Of a DNA stretch of 64,000 nucleotides, positions 48,097 through 56,907 are shown piece by piece. This stretch comes from JBCBSZ01 sp039818945 (GTDB lineage Bacteria; Actinomycetota; Acidimicrobiia; Acidimicrobiales; Poriferisodalaceae): contig JBCBSZ010000023.1 of the NCBI GenBank assembly GCA_039818945.1, positions 1 to 64,000 of the forward strand. Reading direction: 5' to 3'. A model generated the notes under the pieces. It saw only the letters and a program-made list of their open reading frames with translations, was not told the DNA's origin and searched no databases. Every line of letters starts with the position of its first letter. Positions within the stretch are counted from its first letter, which is position 1. The translations under genes and the position numbers were made by a program.

Positions 48097-48597
48097 TCAC
48101 CAGACCCAGCGCGTCGCCCGCCGGGAGAACTGATCGGCGTGCTCGATAATCCCGAAGGCGCGCTCGGGTCGCAGCTCGAAGCCGGTGGTCCCGCGGAGGA
48201 ACTCGACCAGCCCGGCCCGTCGATCGGCGTCGCGCTCGTACTTCGACGCGTACTGCTCCAGCAGCTCGTCGGCTCGCCGGAGGTCGACCTCGACGGCCGA
48301 CCCCTCGACCGACACCACCTCGACCGCATCGTCGGTGGTCACCACCAGCTGCGGGTTCGCCCTGAGGTTGCGCGCCTTGCGCGATCCGCGACCGCAACTG
48401 AAGACGAACCGGTCGGGGTCGGTCTGCCACACGCCCCACACCGGCAGGACGTGGGGCCGGCCGTCACCGGACGCCGTGCCCAGCCAGTAGTTGCGGGAGC
48501 GCTGGAGCCGGGCGAGCGCCCACGCCCAGTCGAGCAGCCCATCGGGACCGGGCTCGACCCCGTAGTCCGGCATGTACGGACGCTGCGCCGTCGGCAT
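48097..48597 (-). CDS. pyridoxamine 5'-phosphate oxidase-like (possible F420-dependent) protein
   Basis: A 166-residue split-barrel flavin/F420-binding protein: RSRNYWLGTASGDGRPHVLPVWGVWQTDPDRFVFSCGRGSRKARNLRANPQLVVTTDD is the usual cofactor-binding region of the PNPOx/FDOR superfamily. In actinobacteria such proteins often use F420 or haem. The substrate is unknown. ATG 48597 is supported by TACGGT 6 bases upstream; longer in-frame extensions run into the DUF427 gene. Confidence 0.8.
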   Translation of the reverse strand: MPTAQRPYMPDYGVEPGPDGLLDWAWALARLQRSRNYWLGTASGDGRPHVLPVWGVWQTDPDRFVFSCGRGSRKARNLRANPQLVVTTDDAVEVVSVEGSAVEVDLRRADELLEQYASKYERDADRRAGLVEFLRGTTGFELRPERAFGIIEHADQFSRRATRWVW

Positions 48598-48603
48598 CCT
48601 GCG

Positions 48604-48609
48604 ACCGTA
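48604..48609 (-). promoter_or_regulatory. -10 element for leaderless PNPOx-like mRNA
   Basis: TACGGT on the minus strand is followed by 6 bases and ATG 48597, in the 25-base gap after the DUF427 gene. Confidence 0.5.
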
Positions 48610-48622
48610 CGCCCGGGGTGTG

Positions 48623-48907
48623 TCAGGCCTCGACGCGCACGTCGCCCCAGAAGGCGACGTGGTCCTTGATCTCGGCCGCCGCATCCTTCGGCTCGGGGTA
48701 GTACCAGGCCGCCGCGGTGCCGGTCGCGCCGTCGACCGACACGTCCAGGTAGCTGGCGGTGCCCTTCCACGGGCAGACCGAGGTGCGGTCGTTGGGGCTG
48801 AACAGCTCCTCGCGCAGGGCGGAGCGGGGGAAGTAGTGGTTGCCCTCGACGACGACCGTGTCGTCGCTCTCGGCCACCGTGACACCGTTGAAGATCGCCT
48901 TTGCCAT
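48623..48907 (-). CDS. DUF427 domain protein
   Basis: A 94-residue protein matching the DUF427 beta-tent fold: MAKAIFNGVTVAESDDTVVVEGNHYFPRSAL, then FSPNDRTSVCPWKGTASYLDV with the conserved CPWKG motif, and AAWYYPEPKDAAAEIKDHVAFWGDVRVEA. The function of this widespread family is not known. It sits 29 bases after the amidase gene on the same strand. Confidence 0.88.
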   Translation of the reverse strand: MAKAIFNGVTVAESDDTVVVEGNHYFPRSALREELFSPNDRTSVCPWKGTASYLDVSVDGATGTAAAWYYPEPKDAAAEIKDHVAFWGDVRVEA

Positions 48908-48936
48908 ACCCGGTGAAACCGGTCGGAGCGCCGGGT

Positions 48937-50082
48937 TCATTCCTGAGTGACGGCTCGGGCGACCGCGAAGACGGCCGGCTGGGGGCCGATCACCTGCAGC
49001 CCGACCGGGAGCGCGGCGTCGAGCGGCACGGTGATCGCCGGGTGGCCGCTGGCGTTGGCGAGCCGGGTGAAGCGCACGAGCGCCTGGGCGGTGGCGATCG
49101 GTTCGGCGTCGGCCTGCTCCAGCGTCGGCGGAAGGATGGGCAACGTGGGGAGGACGATGGCGTCGACCTCGCCGAGCAATCGGTCGACGTGGCTCCGGAT
49201 CTCGTCGAGACGGGCGAGGGCGCCCTCGTGGGTCCCGGCGTCGATGGCCTCCCCCGCCTCGAGCCGGCCCCGGATGTCGTCGCCGAGGAGCGACCGCTGC
49301 TCGGCGGTGAGGTCGGCGTTGACCCGAGCGAACTCGGCGAACAGCACCGTGGTCGTGGCCTCGGCGACCGTCGCCGCATCGGGGAGCGCGACGTCGACCG
49401 TCGGGAGGTCGAGCCGCTCGATCGCCGCGGTCACGGCATCGCGGACCGGCTCCTCGGCGGCGTCGAGCTCGGCCCGGGCGACACCGAGGCGCTCGATGCT
49501 CGGGTCGGCCGACGACTCACCGGTGAGCGCCGACATCGCCCGATCGATCAGCTCGACGGAGCGGGCGTGGAGGCCGACGTGGTCGAGCGTCGGCGCGCAC
49601 GGCACGACGCCGTCGAGGGGCAGCACGCCACGAGCGGGCTTGTAGCCGACCACGCCGCAGCACGCCGACGGGATGCGGACCGACCCGCCGGTGTCGGTGC
49701 CGACGGCGAGATCGGCGAGGCCCGCGGCGACAGCCGCAGCGGAGCCCGAGCTGGAACCGCCGGGCGCCCGCTCGGGCGCAGCGGGGTTCCGGACGGTGCC
49801 CTGCGACCGGTTGAGCCCGGTCACCCCGCACGCCAGCTCGTGGAGCCTCGTCGCGCCGACGACGTGCGCCCCGGCGGCCCGGAGAGCGGCGACCACCGGT
49901 GCGTCCTCCGTAGCGACCGGCCACCGCGCGAACGACGTGCCGGCGGTCGTGGGGTGACCGGCGAGCCGCACGAGGTCCTTCACGGCGACACGGGTGCCGG
50001 CGAGCGGACCGTCGACCGACGAGACAGCATCCGGGTCGTTCCAGAGGAAGGGGCCGCGGAGGTCGATCGGCGCGCTCGTCAC
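48937..50082 (-). CDS. amidase signature family protein
   Basis: A 381-residue amidase. The Ser-cisSer-Lys triad is visible as Lys35 in TRVAVKDLVRLAG and the serines in APGGSSSGSAAAVAAGLADLAVGTDTGGSVRIPSACCG. The C-terminal VPLDAALPVGLQVIGP is the usual end block. At 381 residues it is shorter than GatA (about 480), so it is more likely an amidohydrolase such as an indoleacetamide- or allophanate-type enzyme than a tRNA amidotransferase. GTG 50082 is fixed by TAGCCT 6 bases upstream. Confidence 0.88.
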   Translation of the reverse strand: MTSAPIDLRGPFLWNDPDAVSSVDGPLAGTRVAVKDLVRLAGHPTTAGTSFARWPVATEDAPVVAALRAAGAHVVGATRLHELACGVTGLNRSQGTVRNPAAPERAPGGSSSGSAAAVAAGLADLAVGTDTGGSVRIPSACCGVVGYKPARGVLPLDGVVPCAPTLDHVGLHARSVELIDRAMSALTGESSADPSIERLGVARAELDAAEEPVRDAVTAAIERLDLPTVDVALPDAATVAEATTTVLFAEFARVNADLTAEQRSLLGDDIRGRLEAGEAIDAGTHEGALARLDEIRSHVDRLLGEVDAIVLPTLPILPPTLEQADAEPIATAQALVRFTRLANASGHPAITVPLDAALPVGLQVIGPQPAVFAVARAVTQE

Positions 50083-50088
50083 GCCGTG

Positions 50089-50094
50089 AGGCTA
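50089..50094 (-). promoter_or_regulatory. -10 element for leaderless amidase mRNA
   Basis: TAGCCT on the minus strand is followed by 6 bases and GTG 50082. Confidence 0.5.
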
Positions 50095-50153
50095 CGGCGA
50101 GGCGGGGTCCGGACCGCGAGCTCACTTCCGCCGGCAGCGTGGGTGCGCGGCAC

Positions 50154-50159
50154 TACGGT
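50154..50159 (+). promoter_or_regulatory. -10 element before the GT2 gene
   Basis: TACGGT is followed by 7 bases and GTG 50167. Confidence 0.5.
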
Positions 50160-50166
50160 GCCGGAC

Positions 50167-51018
50167 GTGTCCGAGACGTCGGTCGTGATCCTCACCATGG
50201 GCGACCGCCCAGAGGCGATCGCCGAAGCGATCTCGTCGGCCCGAGCCCAGCGGGCCGCGACGGTCGAGATCGTCGTCGTCGGGAACGGCGCACCCATCCC
50301 CGAAGAGGTCGACGCCGACGTGCGCGTCGAGCTCGGGGAGAACGTGGGCATCCCGGAGGGACGCAACCGCGGAGCCGCCGCTGCGTCCGCCGAGCGAATC
50401 CTGTTCCTCGATGATGACGGCGTGCTCGTCGACGCGGACGTGCTGGAGCGGGCCGGCAACCTCTTCGCCCGCAACCCGCAGCTCGCCGTCGTCGGTCTCG
50501 GCATCATCGACGAGCACGGGGCGAGCGCCCGCCGCCACGGGCCAAGGCTCCGCGGGCGCTCGAGCGGTGAGGCGACCTCGTTCCCCGGCGGGGCGTCCAT
50601 CGTGCGGCGCGAGGCCTTCGAGCAAGTGGGTGGCCTCGCCGGGCCGTTCTTCTACGCGCTCGAGGAGACCGACCTGGCTTGGCGCCTGCTCGATGCGGGA
50701 TGGACCGTCCACTACGAACCCGAGCTGAGGATGCGACACCCGCGAAGCTCACCCGCACGCCACCCCTCCTTCGTCGAACGGACGGCGCGGAACCGGGTCT
50801 GGCTGGCGCATCGATCGCTACCCTGGCCGCTGGCGATCACCTACGTCGCGATCTGGACCCTGATCACCGCCGTGCGGGCGCGAGGTCGACCTTCGACGGT
50901 CCGGTCCCACTTGGCAGGCACGATCGACGGGATCCGTGCGCCGCTCGGGCCGCGTCACCCGATGTCGTGGCGAACCGCCGCCATCATGACGAGGCAGGGC
51001 CGACCGCCCATCGTGTGA
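50167..51018 (+). CDS. family 2 glycosyltransferase
   Basis: A 283-residue GT-A enzyme. It opens TSVVILTMGDRPEAIAEAISSARAQ, then GENVGIPEGRNRGAAAASAERILFLDDDGVLVD with the DDD metal/nucleotide motif. Later come FPGGASIVRREAFEQVGGLAGPFFYALEETDLAWRLLDAGW (the ED acceptor motif) and a hydrophobic stretch WPLAITYVAIWTLITAV that may touch the membrane. It transfers a sugar, rhamnosyltransferase-like in layout, to a surface glycan. It begins the glycan region that runs to the right edge. Confidence 0.85.
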   Translation: MSETSVVILTMGDRPEAIAEAISSARAQRAATVEIVVVGNGAPIPEEVDADVRVELGENVGIPEGRNRGAAAASAERILFLDDDGVLVDADVLERAGNLFARNPQLAVVGLGIIDEHGASARRHGPRLRGRSSGEATSFPGGASIVRREAFEQVGGLAGPFFYALEETDLAWRLLDAGWTVHYEPELRMRHPRSSPARHPSFVERTARNRVWLAHRSLPWPLAITYVAIWTLITAVRARGRPSTVRSHLAGTIDGIRAPLGPRHPMSWRTAAIMTRQGRPPIV

Positions 51019-51094
51019 GACGCTCAGCTCTGCGGGACCACACGGCGTCGTACGCTGACGTCGCGGCCCGGCTGCGTCGGCGACCCGGCGGAGG

Positions 51095-53377
51095 TCAGCG
51101 TCGGATCGTCCCGACCTCGGCATGGCGCTGCTCGGCGAGGCGGGTGTCGAGCTGTCGTCTTGCCTTCGCGATCAGGGCACCGGTGTCCCACGGCCGCTCC
51201 ACCTTCGCCACGACGACGCTCCGATGCCAGTAGTCGGTGTCGGTGTCGGGGCGGGCCCGCCACGTCCCGAAGTGGGTCGGCTGCATCATCACGGTCGCCG
51301 TGCCGACAGCTCCGGCGAGCTCGACGATCGTCGTGCCGATGCCGACGACGACGTCACAGGTCGAGACGACGGCGGCCGCCGTATCGAAGTCGTTCCTCAG
51401 GTCGAGGTCGGCAAGATCGATGAGCTCGCCGCGAACAATCCCGCGCAGGGCGGCGAGCTCGTCATCCTCGACGTCGTGCTGCAGACAGGCGACATCGACG
51501 TCGGCGGGGAGCAGGTGTGCGAGATCGGCCACCGTCAGGTAGTGGATGTCGCGGACCGGCGAGCGCATCTCGCTGCGCCACACGACACCGACGAGCGGTC
51601 GTGACCCTCTGCGGGAGCGCGCGACCTCCATCGCTTGCGCACTCGGCATCAAGTAGCCGGTTGACGGAAGGCCGGCGGATCGTACCGCCGCCGGCAGGGA
51701 CCGACCGAGCACGACCGAGTCGGAGGACCGCGCGACCTGCAGCGCCCGCTCATCGAGCAGGGATCGCATCGGTCCGGCCTCGACCCGGCCCGGTTCGCTG
51801 CACTTCCAACCGAACTCGTTGGGCCTGAGCCGCTGGACGGGCAGGAACTCGATGTCGGGGAACGACTGCTCCATGAGGGCCCGCAGGCGCGGCTCGCACG
51901 TCGCGCTGACCCGTTCGGAGTGCCGGGCGATCTCGCGGTAGAGGGCCGACAGCATCACCTCGTCGCCCGGACCGGCCTGCATCACGATCGTTCGGTGCGA
52001 CACCTGCTCGAGGGGGCCGCTCAGGTGCGCTGTCCGGGGGAACACCCTGGCGAGGTGGCGGCCGTCGTCGACGGGCAGGTAGCGCCGGAAGGCTTCGTCC
52101 TCGCGATGCAACGACAGCAGCGCGTGGAACTCGACCTCGTCGAGCTCCCCGCTCGGTCGACGCCGAGAGCGCATGTCCAACGCCGAGGCCGGATCACCCA
52201 TCTCGAGCAGGATCCGGGCCTTGAGCTTGTCGCCGTCCCAGCGCCACCACGAGCCATGCAGCGGTTCGAGCGTTGCGAGCGCTCCGGCGAAGTCGCGCAG
52301 GACGTACTTCGTGCGAGCCAGGTGAATGCGGCTGGCCGGGCCGAACAGCTCGTCCGGTGTGGACCCGCCGAGCCGCAGCACGTCCGGCAGGCTCTCGAGG
52401 TCGAAGTAGGCCGCCATGAGACTGGTGACGTCTCCCATGGTCGGCTCCTCGACCGCCGCCTCGAGTGAACGGATGTGGGCGAGCATCCGGTCGTTCGCGT
52501 CGTCGAACTCCAGCTGCAGGGCGCGGTTGGTGAGCCGCAGCAACAGGGCGTCGAGCGGCTGTTCGTGGCGTGCGTCATCGAGCGAGGCGAGCGCCGCGGC
52601 CGAGTCGCCCAATGCCCAGTGGGCCTCGAACCGGTGCTGCGCCTCCGCCGTGGTCGACAGGTTGTGGACCACTTCATCGAGGTAGGCGAGGATCCGCTCG
52701 TGCACGCCGGCCGTCGCCGCCGCCCGAAGGTACTGGTTGCTGAACGACGCAGAACGCTCGGTCGGCGCAGCCTCGAGGATCTCGAGGGCCGTGTCCGAGT
52801 CGGCGCAGGCCAGCGCCCGCTGCGCGGCCAGGGCGGCTGACACCGCCGGGGTCATCCATCGGCACGTCGCCGCATCCTCCACCACGCGCAGCGCCAATGC
52901 GTGGTCCTCGAGGCGAAGGGCCGCTGAGTGGGCGAGCTCGGCTGCGCCTCGATGGTCGACACCGACCAGCAGCTCGAGCACGTCGCGCGCCGAGTCGTGG
53001 CCACGGTCGATGAGCCCGTTCAACAGCGCACGGAGTCCGGGATACGCAAGCCTCATCTCGATGAGCTCGAACGGCACGATGGCCTCGCGGATCTCGTCGG
53101 CTGCAGCGCCCTCCGCAGCCATGACCAGGACGGCGTCGGCGACGACCACCCCGGACCGCTGGCTCGGCACGTCGACCAGCACCCGCCCCATGAGCGAGGC
53201 CGCCTTGCGGGCGTGCGCCGCCGAGGACGGCGGTTCGATCATCGTCCTTGCGTGGACTTCAGCAACCCGTGGCTCGGAACGCCGGAGCCGCCATGCCAAC
53301 CCGGTGACCAGCAGTGCCGCACGCTTGTTGCCCCGCCCGAGCAACGCTCGCAGCGCCCACCCACCAAGTCTCCTCAT
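51095..53377 (-). CDS. TPR-like/glycosyltransferase-like protein (paralogue 1)
   Basis: A 760-residue protein. The first about 500 residues are helical, with TPR-like pairs (AHWALGDSAAALASLDDARHEQPLDALLLRLTNRALQ; HLARTKYVLRDFAGALATLEPLHG). The last 260 look like the GT-B C-terminal half of GT9/TPR-type transferases: RPLVGVVWRSEMRSPVRDIHYLTVADLAHLL, CLQHDVEDDELAALRG, LADLDLRNDFDTAAAVVSTCDVVVGIGTTIVELAGAVGTATVMM. GAAGGG lies 6 bases before the ATG. It shares its whole layout with the gene at 61445-63469, including the near-identical VGIGTT.VELAGAVGT block. A role in glycosylating a surface structure is inferred from context. Confidence 0.6.
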   Translation of the reverse strand: MRRLGGWALRALLGRGNKRAALLVTGLAWRLRRSEPRVAEVHARTMIEPPSSAAHARKAASLMGRVLVDVPSQRSGVVVADAVLVMAAEGAAADEIREAIVPFELIEMRLAYPGLRALLNGLIDRGHDSARDVLELLVGVDHRGAAELAHSAALRLEDHALALRVVEDAATCRWMTPAVSAALAAQRALACADSDTALEILEAAPTERSASFSNQYLRAAATAGVHERILAYLDEVVHNLSTTAEAQHRFEAHWALGDSAAALASLDDARHEQPLDALLLRLTNRALQLEFDDANDRMLAHIRSLEAAVEEPTMGDVTSLMAAYFDLESLPDVLRLGGSTPDELFGPASRIHLARTKYVLRDFAGALATLEPLHGSWWRWDGDKLKARILLEMGDPASALDMRSRRRPSGELDEVEFHALLSLHREDEAFRRYLPVDDGRHLARVFPRTAHLSGPLEQVSHRTIVMQAGPGDEVMLSALYREIARHSERVSATCEPRLRALMEQSFPDIEFLPVQRLRPNEFGWKCSEPGRVEAGPMRSLLDERALQVARSSDSVVLGRSLPAAVRSAGLPSTGYLMPSAQAMEVARSRRGSRPLVGVVWRSEMRSPVRDIHYLTVADLAHLLPADVDVACLQHDVEDDELAALRGIVRGELIDLADLDLRNDFDTAAAVVSTCDVVVGIGTTIVELAGAVGTATVMMQPTHFGTWRARPDTDTDYWHRSVVVAKVERPWDTGALIAKARRQLDTRLAEQRHAEVGTIRR

Positions 53378-53422
53378 CAACGCCCTTCCGACGATCGGCC
53401 CCGACGGCTTCCCGCGTCGCTG

Positions 53423-53428
53423 TAGGGT
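53423..53428 (+). promoter_or_regulatory. -10 element before the glycan methyltransferase
   Basis: TAGGGT preceded by TG (extended -10 style) is followed by 8 bases and GTG 53437. Confidence 0.5.
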
Positions 53429-53436
53429 ACCGACAC

Positions 53437-54339
53437 GTGCCAGACGACCAGCGGTACCCCGTCGTTGCCGACGACACCGGGCTGCGGCGGTTGGATCCGC
53501 CGCCGACGGAGTCCGATCTGGCGGCCTTCTACGAGAAGGTCTACTACTCGGGTAACGAGGGTCGAGCGCCGGACATCGAGCGGCTCCGCCGCAACGCCGA
53601 CGCCGCACGCGACGAGCGGGCCTGGCGGGAGGCGACGGTCTACGCCGACGTCCTCCACTACCTCACCGCCCTCGCCCCGGATGGCGGTCGCGTCGTCGAC
53701 GTGGGCTGCGGGACCGGCGAGTTCGTCCTCTTCATGCAAGAGCGCGCCGGGTGGACTTCGTGTGGTGTGGAGCTCGCCCCCGACGCGGTTGCGCTCGCGA
53801 GCGATCGAGGCGCGATCGTCGGCGAGGGGACGATCGACTCGGTCCGCGAGATCTTCGGCGACGGGTTCGACGCGCTCGCGATGTTCAACGTCCTCGAGCA
53901 CCTGCTGGACCCCTGGGCGGCGCTCGGCACGGCCAACGACCTGCTGCGCCCCGGCGGCGTGCTCATCGTTCAGGTGCCGAACGACTTCAGCGTTCTCCAG
54001 GAGGCCGTCCGAGACCATCTCGACGCTGAACCGTGGTGGGTGGCCATCCCTGACCACGTGAACTACTTCGACTTCGAGAGTCTTGAGAAGACTCTTCGAC
54101 ACCACGACTTCGTACCCCGCATCCGCTACGGATCGTTCCCGATGGAGTTCTTCCTGCTCGGCGGGTACGACTACGTGAACGATCCGGCGACCGGGTCGCT
54201 GGCCCACCGATCGCGGTGTGCCTTCGAGATGTCGATGGACGGCCCCACCCGTCGCACGCTGTTCGAGGGCCTCGCGGCCGGCGGGCTCGGACGCAACGCC
54301 CTCATCGTGGCGACCAAGGAGCCGTCCGGCGGGCCGTGA
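53437..54339 (+). CDS. SAM-dependent methyltransferase (Methyltransf_23 type)
   Basis: A 300-residue methyltransferase. The SAM motif is RVVDVGCGTGEFVLFMQ, followed by CGVELAPDAVALA and ALAMFNVLEHLLDPWAALGTANDLLRPGGVLIVQVPND. The N-terminal ESDLAAFYEKVYYSGNEG is typical of sugar C- or O-methyltransferases in glycan clusters. The target is probably a surface sugar or its nucleotide form. The GTG at 53437 starts 59 bases from the divergent TPR-like gene. The 3' end overlaps the convergent HAD gene by 38 bases. Confidence 0.82.
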   Translation: MPDDQRYPVVADDTGLRRLDPPPTESDLAAFYEKVYYSGNEGRAPDIERLRRNADAARDERAWREATVYADVLHYLTALAPDGGRVVDVGCGTGEFVLFMQERAGWTSCGVELAPDAVALASDRGAIVGEGTIDSVREIFGDGFDALAMFNVLEHLLDPWAALGTANDLLRPGGVLIVQVPNDFSVLQEAVRDHLDAEPWWVAIPDHVNYFDFESLEKTLRHHDFVPRIRYGSFPMEFFLLGGYDYVNDPATGSLAHRSRCAFEMSMDGPTRRTLFEGLAAGGLGRNALIVATKEPSGGP

Positions 54340-55003
54340 GCTGATCGACCACGGCCGGCACCTCCTCGACCGAGTCGATCGTGACGTCCGCGTCGTGCCC
54401 TTCAGCAGCGACCGTCGTCCGATGGGCGCCGGTGCGGACCCGGATCGTGGCGCCGCCCAGGCGCCGGACGCCGACGAAGTCCTTGTGCGGGTTGTCTCCC
54501 ACGTAGACGAGGTCGTCCGGCTCGGACCCGGTCCGGCGCAGCATCAGTTCGAAGACTCTCGTCCCCGGCTTCGGCGCGGTGGGACCGTAGCGCCCGGTCA
54601 GGTACGCGTGTTCGACGAGCTCGCGCAGCCCGAGCGCCTCCACCTTGCGATCCTGCACGTGGTGGTTCCCGTCGGTGACGACGAACAGCCGATGCCCGGC
54701 CCGAGCGAGGGCGTCGAGCACGTGGCGCGAGCCCTCCGGGAGCGAGATCGACGGTTCGTGCCGGCGATAGACCTGGACGAGGGCATCGCGACGCCGTACG
54801 GAGAACGCGTCGACGGCGCGCAGCAGATCGTCGAACTGACGCCCGCGGCCGTGGCGATCCATGCTGTCGAGCAGCAGGCCGTAGGCGTCCTCGCTCGAGA
54901 TCGCATGCTTCGCGGCGACGGCGTCGGCCACCGCCCGGAAGCCGCTCTCGACGTAGTCGAGCTCCCGGTACAGGGTGTCGTCGACGTCGAAGGCGACGAT
55001 CAC
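54302..55003 (-). CDS. HAD family hydrolase
   Basis: A 233-residue HAD phosphatase. The nucleophile motif is VAFDVDDTLYRELDYV, the Thr motif RLFVVTDGNHHVQDRKV, the Lys in PKPGTRVFEL and the acid motif VYVGDNPHKDFVGVRRLG. It is the last gene of the pse operon and is coupled to the SDR/ATP-grasp gene (GTGA). A phosphatase step on a sugar or aminoacyl phosphate is likely; the classical pseudaminate pathway does not need one, so it may serve the extra modification. Confidence 0.82.
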   Translation of the reverse strand: MIVAFDVDDTLYRELDYVESGFRAVADAVAAKHAISSEDAYGLLLDSMDRHGRGRQFDDLLRAVDAFSVRRRDALVQVYRRHEPSISLPEGSRHVLDALARAGHRLFVVTDGNHHVQDRKVEALGLRELVEHAYLTGRYGPTAPKPGTRVFELMLRRTGSEPDDLVYVGDNPHKDFVGVRRLGGATIRVRTGAHRTTVAAEGHDADVTIDSVEEVPAVVDQLTARRTAPWSPR

Positions 55004-56907
55004 GTCCAGAGGATCCGATCGGTCGGTACCCGAACGACGATCGATCCCCGTGAGCGCGGGACCAACGCCGTCGGCGACTCGCCCGCCGCCTCCTGGAGCA
55101 TCGCGTCGACGGTGCGCAACCCGTTGAGCCACGCGCCGCTGGAGGCCCCGCCGACGCGGCTGTTGCACTCGAGCACGTGAAGCTCGTCGCCATCGTCGAG
55201 CACCTGCACGATCGCATGCCCGCGGACGCCGAGCTCCTGCACGACGCGCACGGCGAGCTCACCGATGTCGGCGCGATCGCGCACCGAAGTGATCTGGGAC
55301 TCGCCGTGGAGGACCCGCGTGCGCTCGCGGACGAGCGCCCCCAGGCAGACGTCGTTCTGATCGACGTAGAGGTCGATGCTGTACTCGGTGCCGTCGACGA
55401 AGGGCTGGAACACCGGCGTCGCCATGTCGCCTCCGAGGCGGACGGCTTCGTCCGGGGTGACGTCGACGCCGATGACCGCGCTGCCCGCGCCGAAGCGCTC
55501 CTTCACCACGAGGCGGTCGGAACCGACGTCCTCCGGTGTCGGTGACGTCGCGATGGCGGGCACCCCAGCCGAGCGGAGGGCCCCGGCGAACGCGAGCTTG
55601 TCGTTCGCCAGGGCGACCGACGACACGGGGCCGATCGGGATGAACACCCCGGCTGCCACGAACGCATCGCGGTGGGTGGCGAAGTACTCCAGCTCGCCGT
55701 CGCGGGTCGGGATGAGCAGGCCGATCCCTCGCGACCGGCACTCCTCGGCCAGCGTCGGGCCGTCGATCCCGTCGAGCCGGGGCATCACCCAGAACCGGTC
55801 GACCTCGTACTGGGCAACGGCCTGCGGGTCGAGGTCACCACCCCACACCGTGCCGTCGATGTTGAGCGCCCGCATGCCGTCGCGAACTGCGCGCGGGACG
55901 TGCGCCTTGGCGGAGAGGCTCGTGATCAGCGTGGAGACCGAGCGCGGTTCCTGGACGCGCACGCTGACCGTGCCCCGCTCGACGTTCTCGCGCTCGTGGG
56001 CGACCAGATCGGCGACCCCACGCTCGAGCTGTGTCGGCGGCGACCAGCCCGTGATCGCCCGGAGCCGTGTGGTGTCGGCCTCGCTGCCCTCGTAGATGTC
56101 GGACGGGAGCCGACCCCGGACCTCGAGCTCGGGGAAGTGGGACTCGAGCGCCGCGACCACCTCGGCCACCGTGCGGGCCCGCCCCGAGGCGAGGTTCACG
56201 ACGCCGGTCGCGTCCGACTCCGCGAGGCGGATGAGGCCGTCGGCGACATCGGCCGAGTAGACATAGTCGAACCGGCTCTCCTCACCGAACACGTCGATCG
56301 GCTCGCCCCGCACCGCGGCCCGGACCCATCGGCTCACCACGTCGCGCGAGCTCGGTCCGAAGACGCGGTAGATGCGAGCAGCGATGGTGGTGAAGCCGGC
56401 CGTCTCCGCCTGCGACGCGAGCGCGATCTCCTGCTCGTGGAGCAGCTTGGCCGCCCCACAGACGTTGCGTGGGCGGATCCGGTCGGCCTCGTCGAGCGAA
56501 CGTGCGACGGACACCGGCTCGTCGAAGAGGTACAGCGACGGGTCGTAGATCAGGTAGCTGGACGCGAAGACGTACCGCTCGAGACGTGGCGAGCGCATGG
56601 CGCCCTGCAGCACCTGCGCGCTCGCGACCACGTTGTTGTGGGCGGAGTCGTGCCAGAACTCGGGCACCTCGACGCTGCGCTCGAACGTCGCCGCCAGGTG
56701 GTAGACGACCGCGGGATCGAAGCCGGCCACTGCATCGGCGCCGTGGACGGCGAGGTCGGCCTGCACGTAGTCGACCGCGCCGTCCATCTCGTCCGGTCGC
56801 GGCAGCACGTCGACCACCCTGACCTCGTCGCCGCGCTCGACGAGAAGACGCACCAGCTCGGCACCAATGACCCCGGCGCCCCCGGTGACCACACATCTCT
56901 GGCTCAC
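55000..56907 (-). CDS. fusion of SDR sugar epimerase-like and ATP-grasp domains
   Basis: A 635-residue two-domain protein. Residues 1-305 are an extended SDR: CVVTGGAGVIGAELVRLL and YVFASSYLIYDPS. The catalytic YxxxK appears as Cys150-GAA-Lys154 (RNVCGAAKLLHEQ), so the general-base Tyr is missing. From about 324 there is a pre-ATP-grasp strand (STLITSLSAKAHVPRAVRDG) and an ATP-grasp domain: DRLVVKERFGAGSAVIGVDV, VFQPFVDGTEYSIDLYV and the Mg-binding ECNSRVGG (580-587). ATP-grasp ligases join a carboxylate to an amine via an acyl phosphate. In this operon the likely role is to attach an acyl or amino group to a sugar. GTG 56907 overlaps the acetyltransferase stop. Confidence 0.8.
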   Translation of the reverse strand: MSQRCVVTGGAGVIGAELVRLLVERGDEVRVVDVLPRPDEMDGAVDYVQADLAVHGADAVAGFDPAVVYHLAATFERSVEVPEFWHDSAHNNVVASAQVLQGAMRSPRLERYVFASSYLIYDPSLYLFDEPVSVARSLDEADRIRPRNVCGAAKLLHEQEIALASQAETAGFTTIAARIYRVFGPSSRDVVSRWVRAAVRGEPIDVFGEESRFDYVYSADVADGLIRLAESDATGVVNLASGRARTVAEVVAALESHFPELEVRGRLPSDIYEGSEADTTRLRAITGWSPPTQLERGVADLVAHERENVERGTVSVRVQEPRSVSTLITSLSAKAHVPRAVRDGMRALNIDGTVWGGDLDPQAVAQYEVDRFWVMPRLDGIDGPTLAEECRSRGIGLLIPTRDGELEYFATHRDAFVAAGVFIPIGPVSSVALANDKLAFAGALRSAGVPAIATSPTPEDVGSDRLVVKERFGAGSAVIGVDVTPDEAVRLGGDMATPVFQPFVDGTEYSIDLYVDQNDVCLGALVRERTRVLHGESQITSVRDRADIGELAVRVVQELGVRGHAIVQVLDDGDELHVLECNSRVGGASSGAWLNGLRTVDAMLQEAAGESPTALVPRSRGSIVVRVPTDRILWT

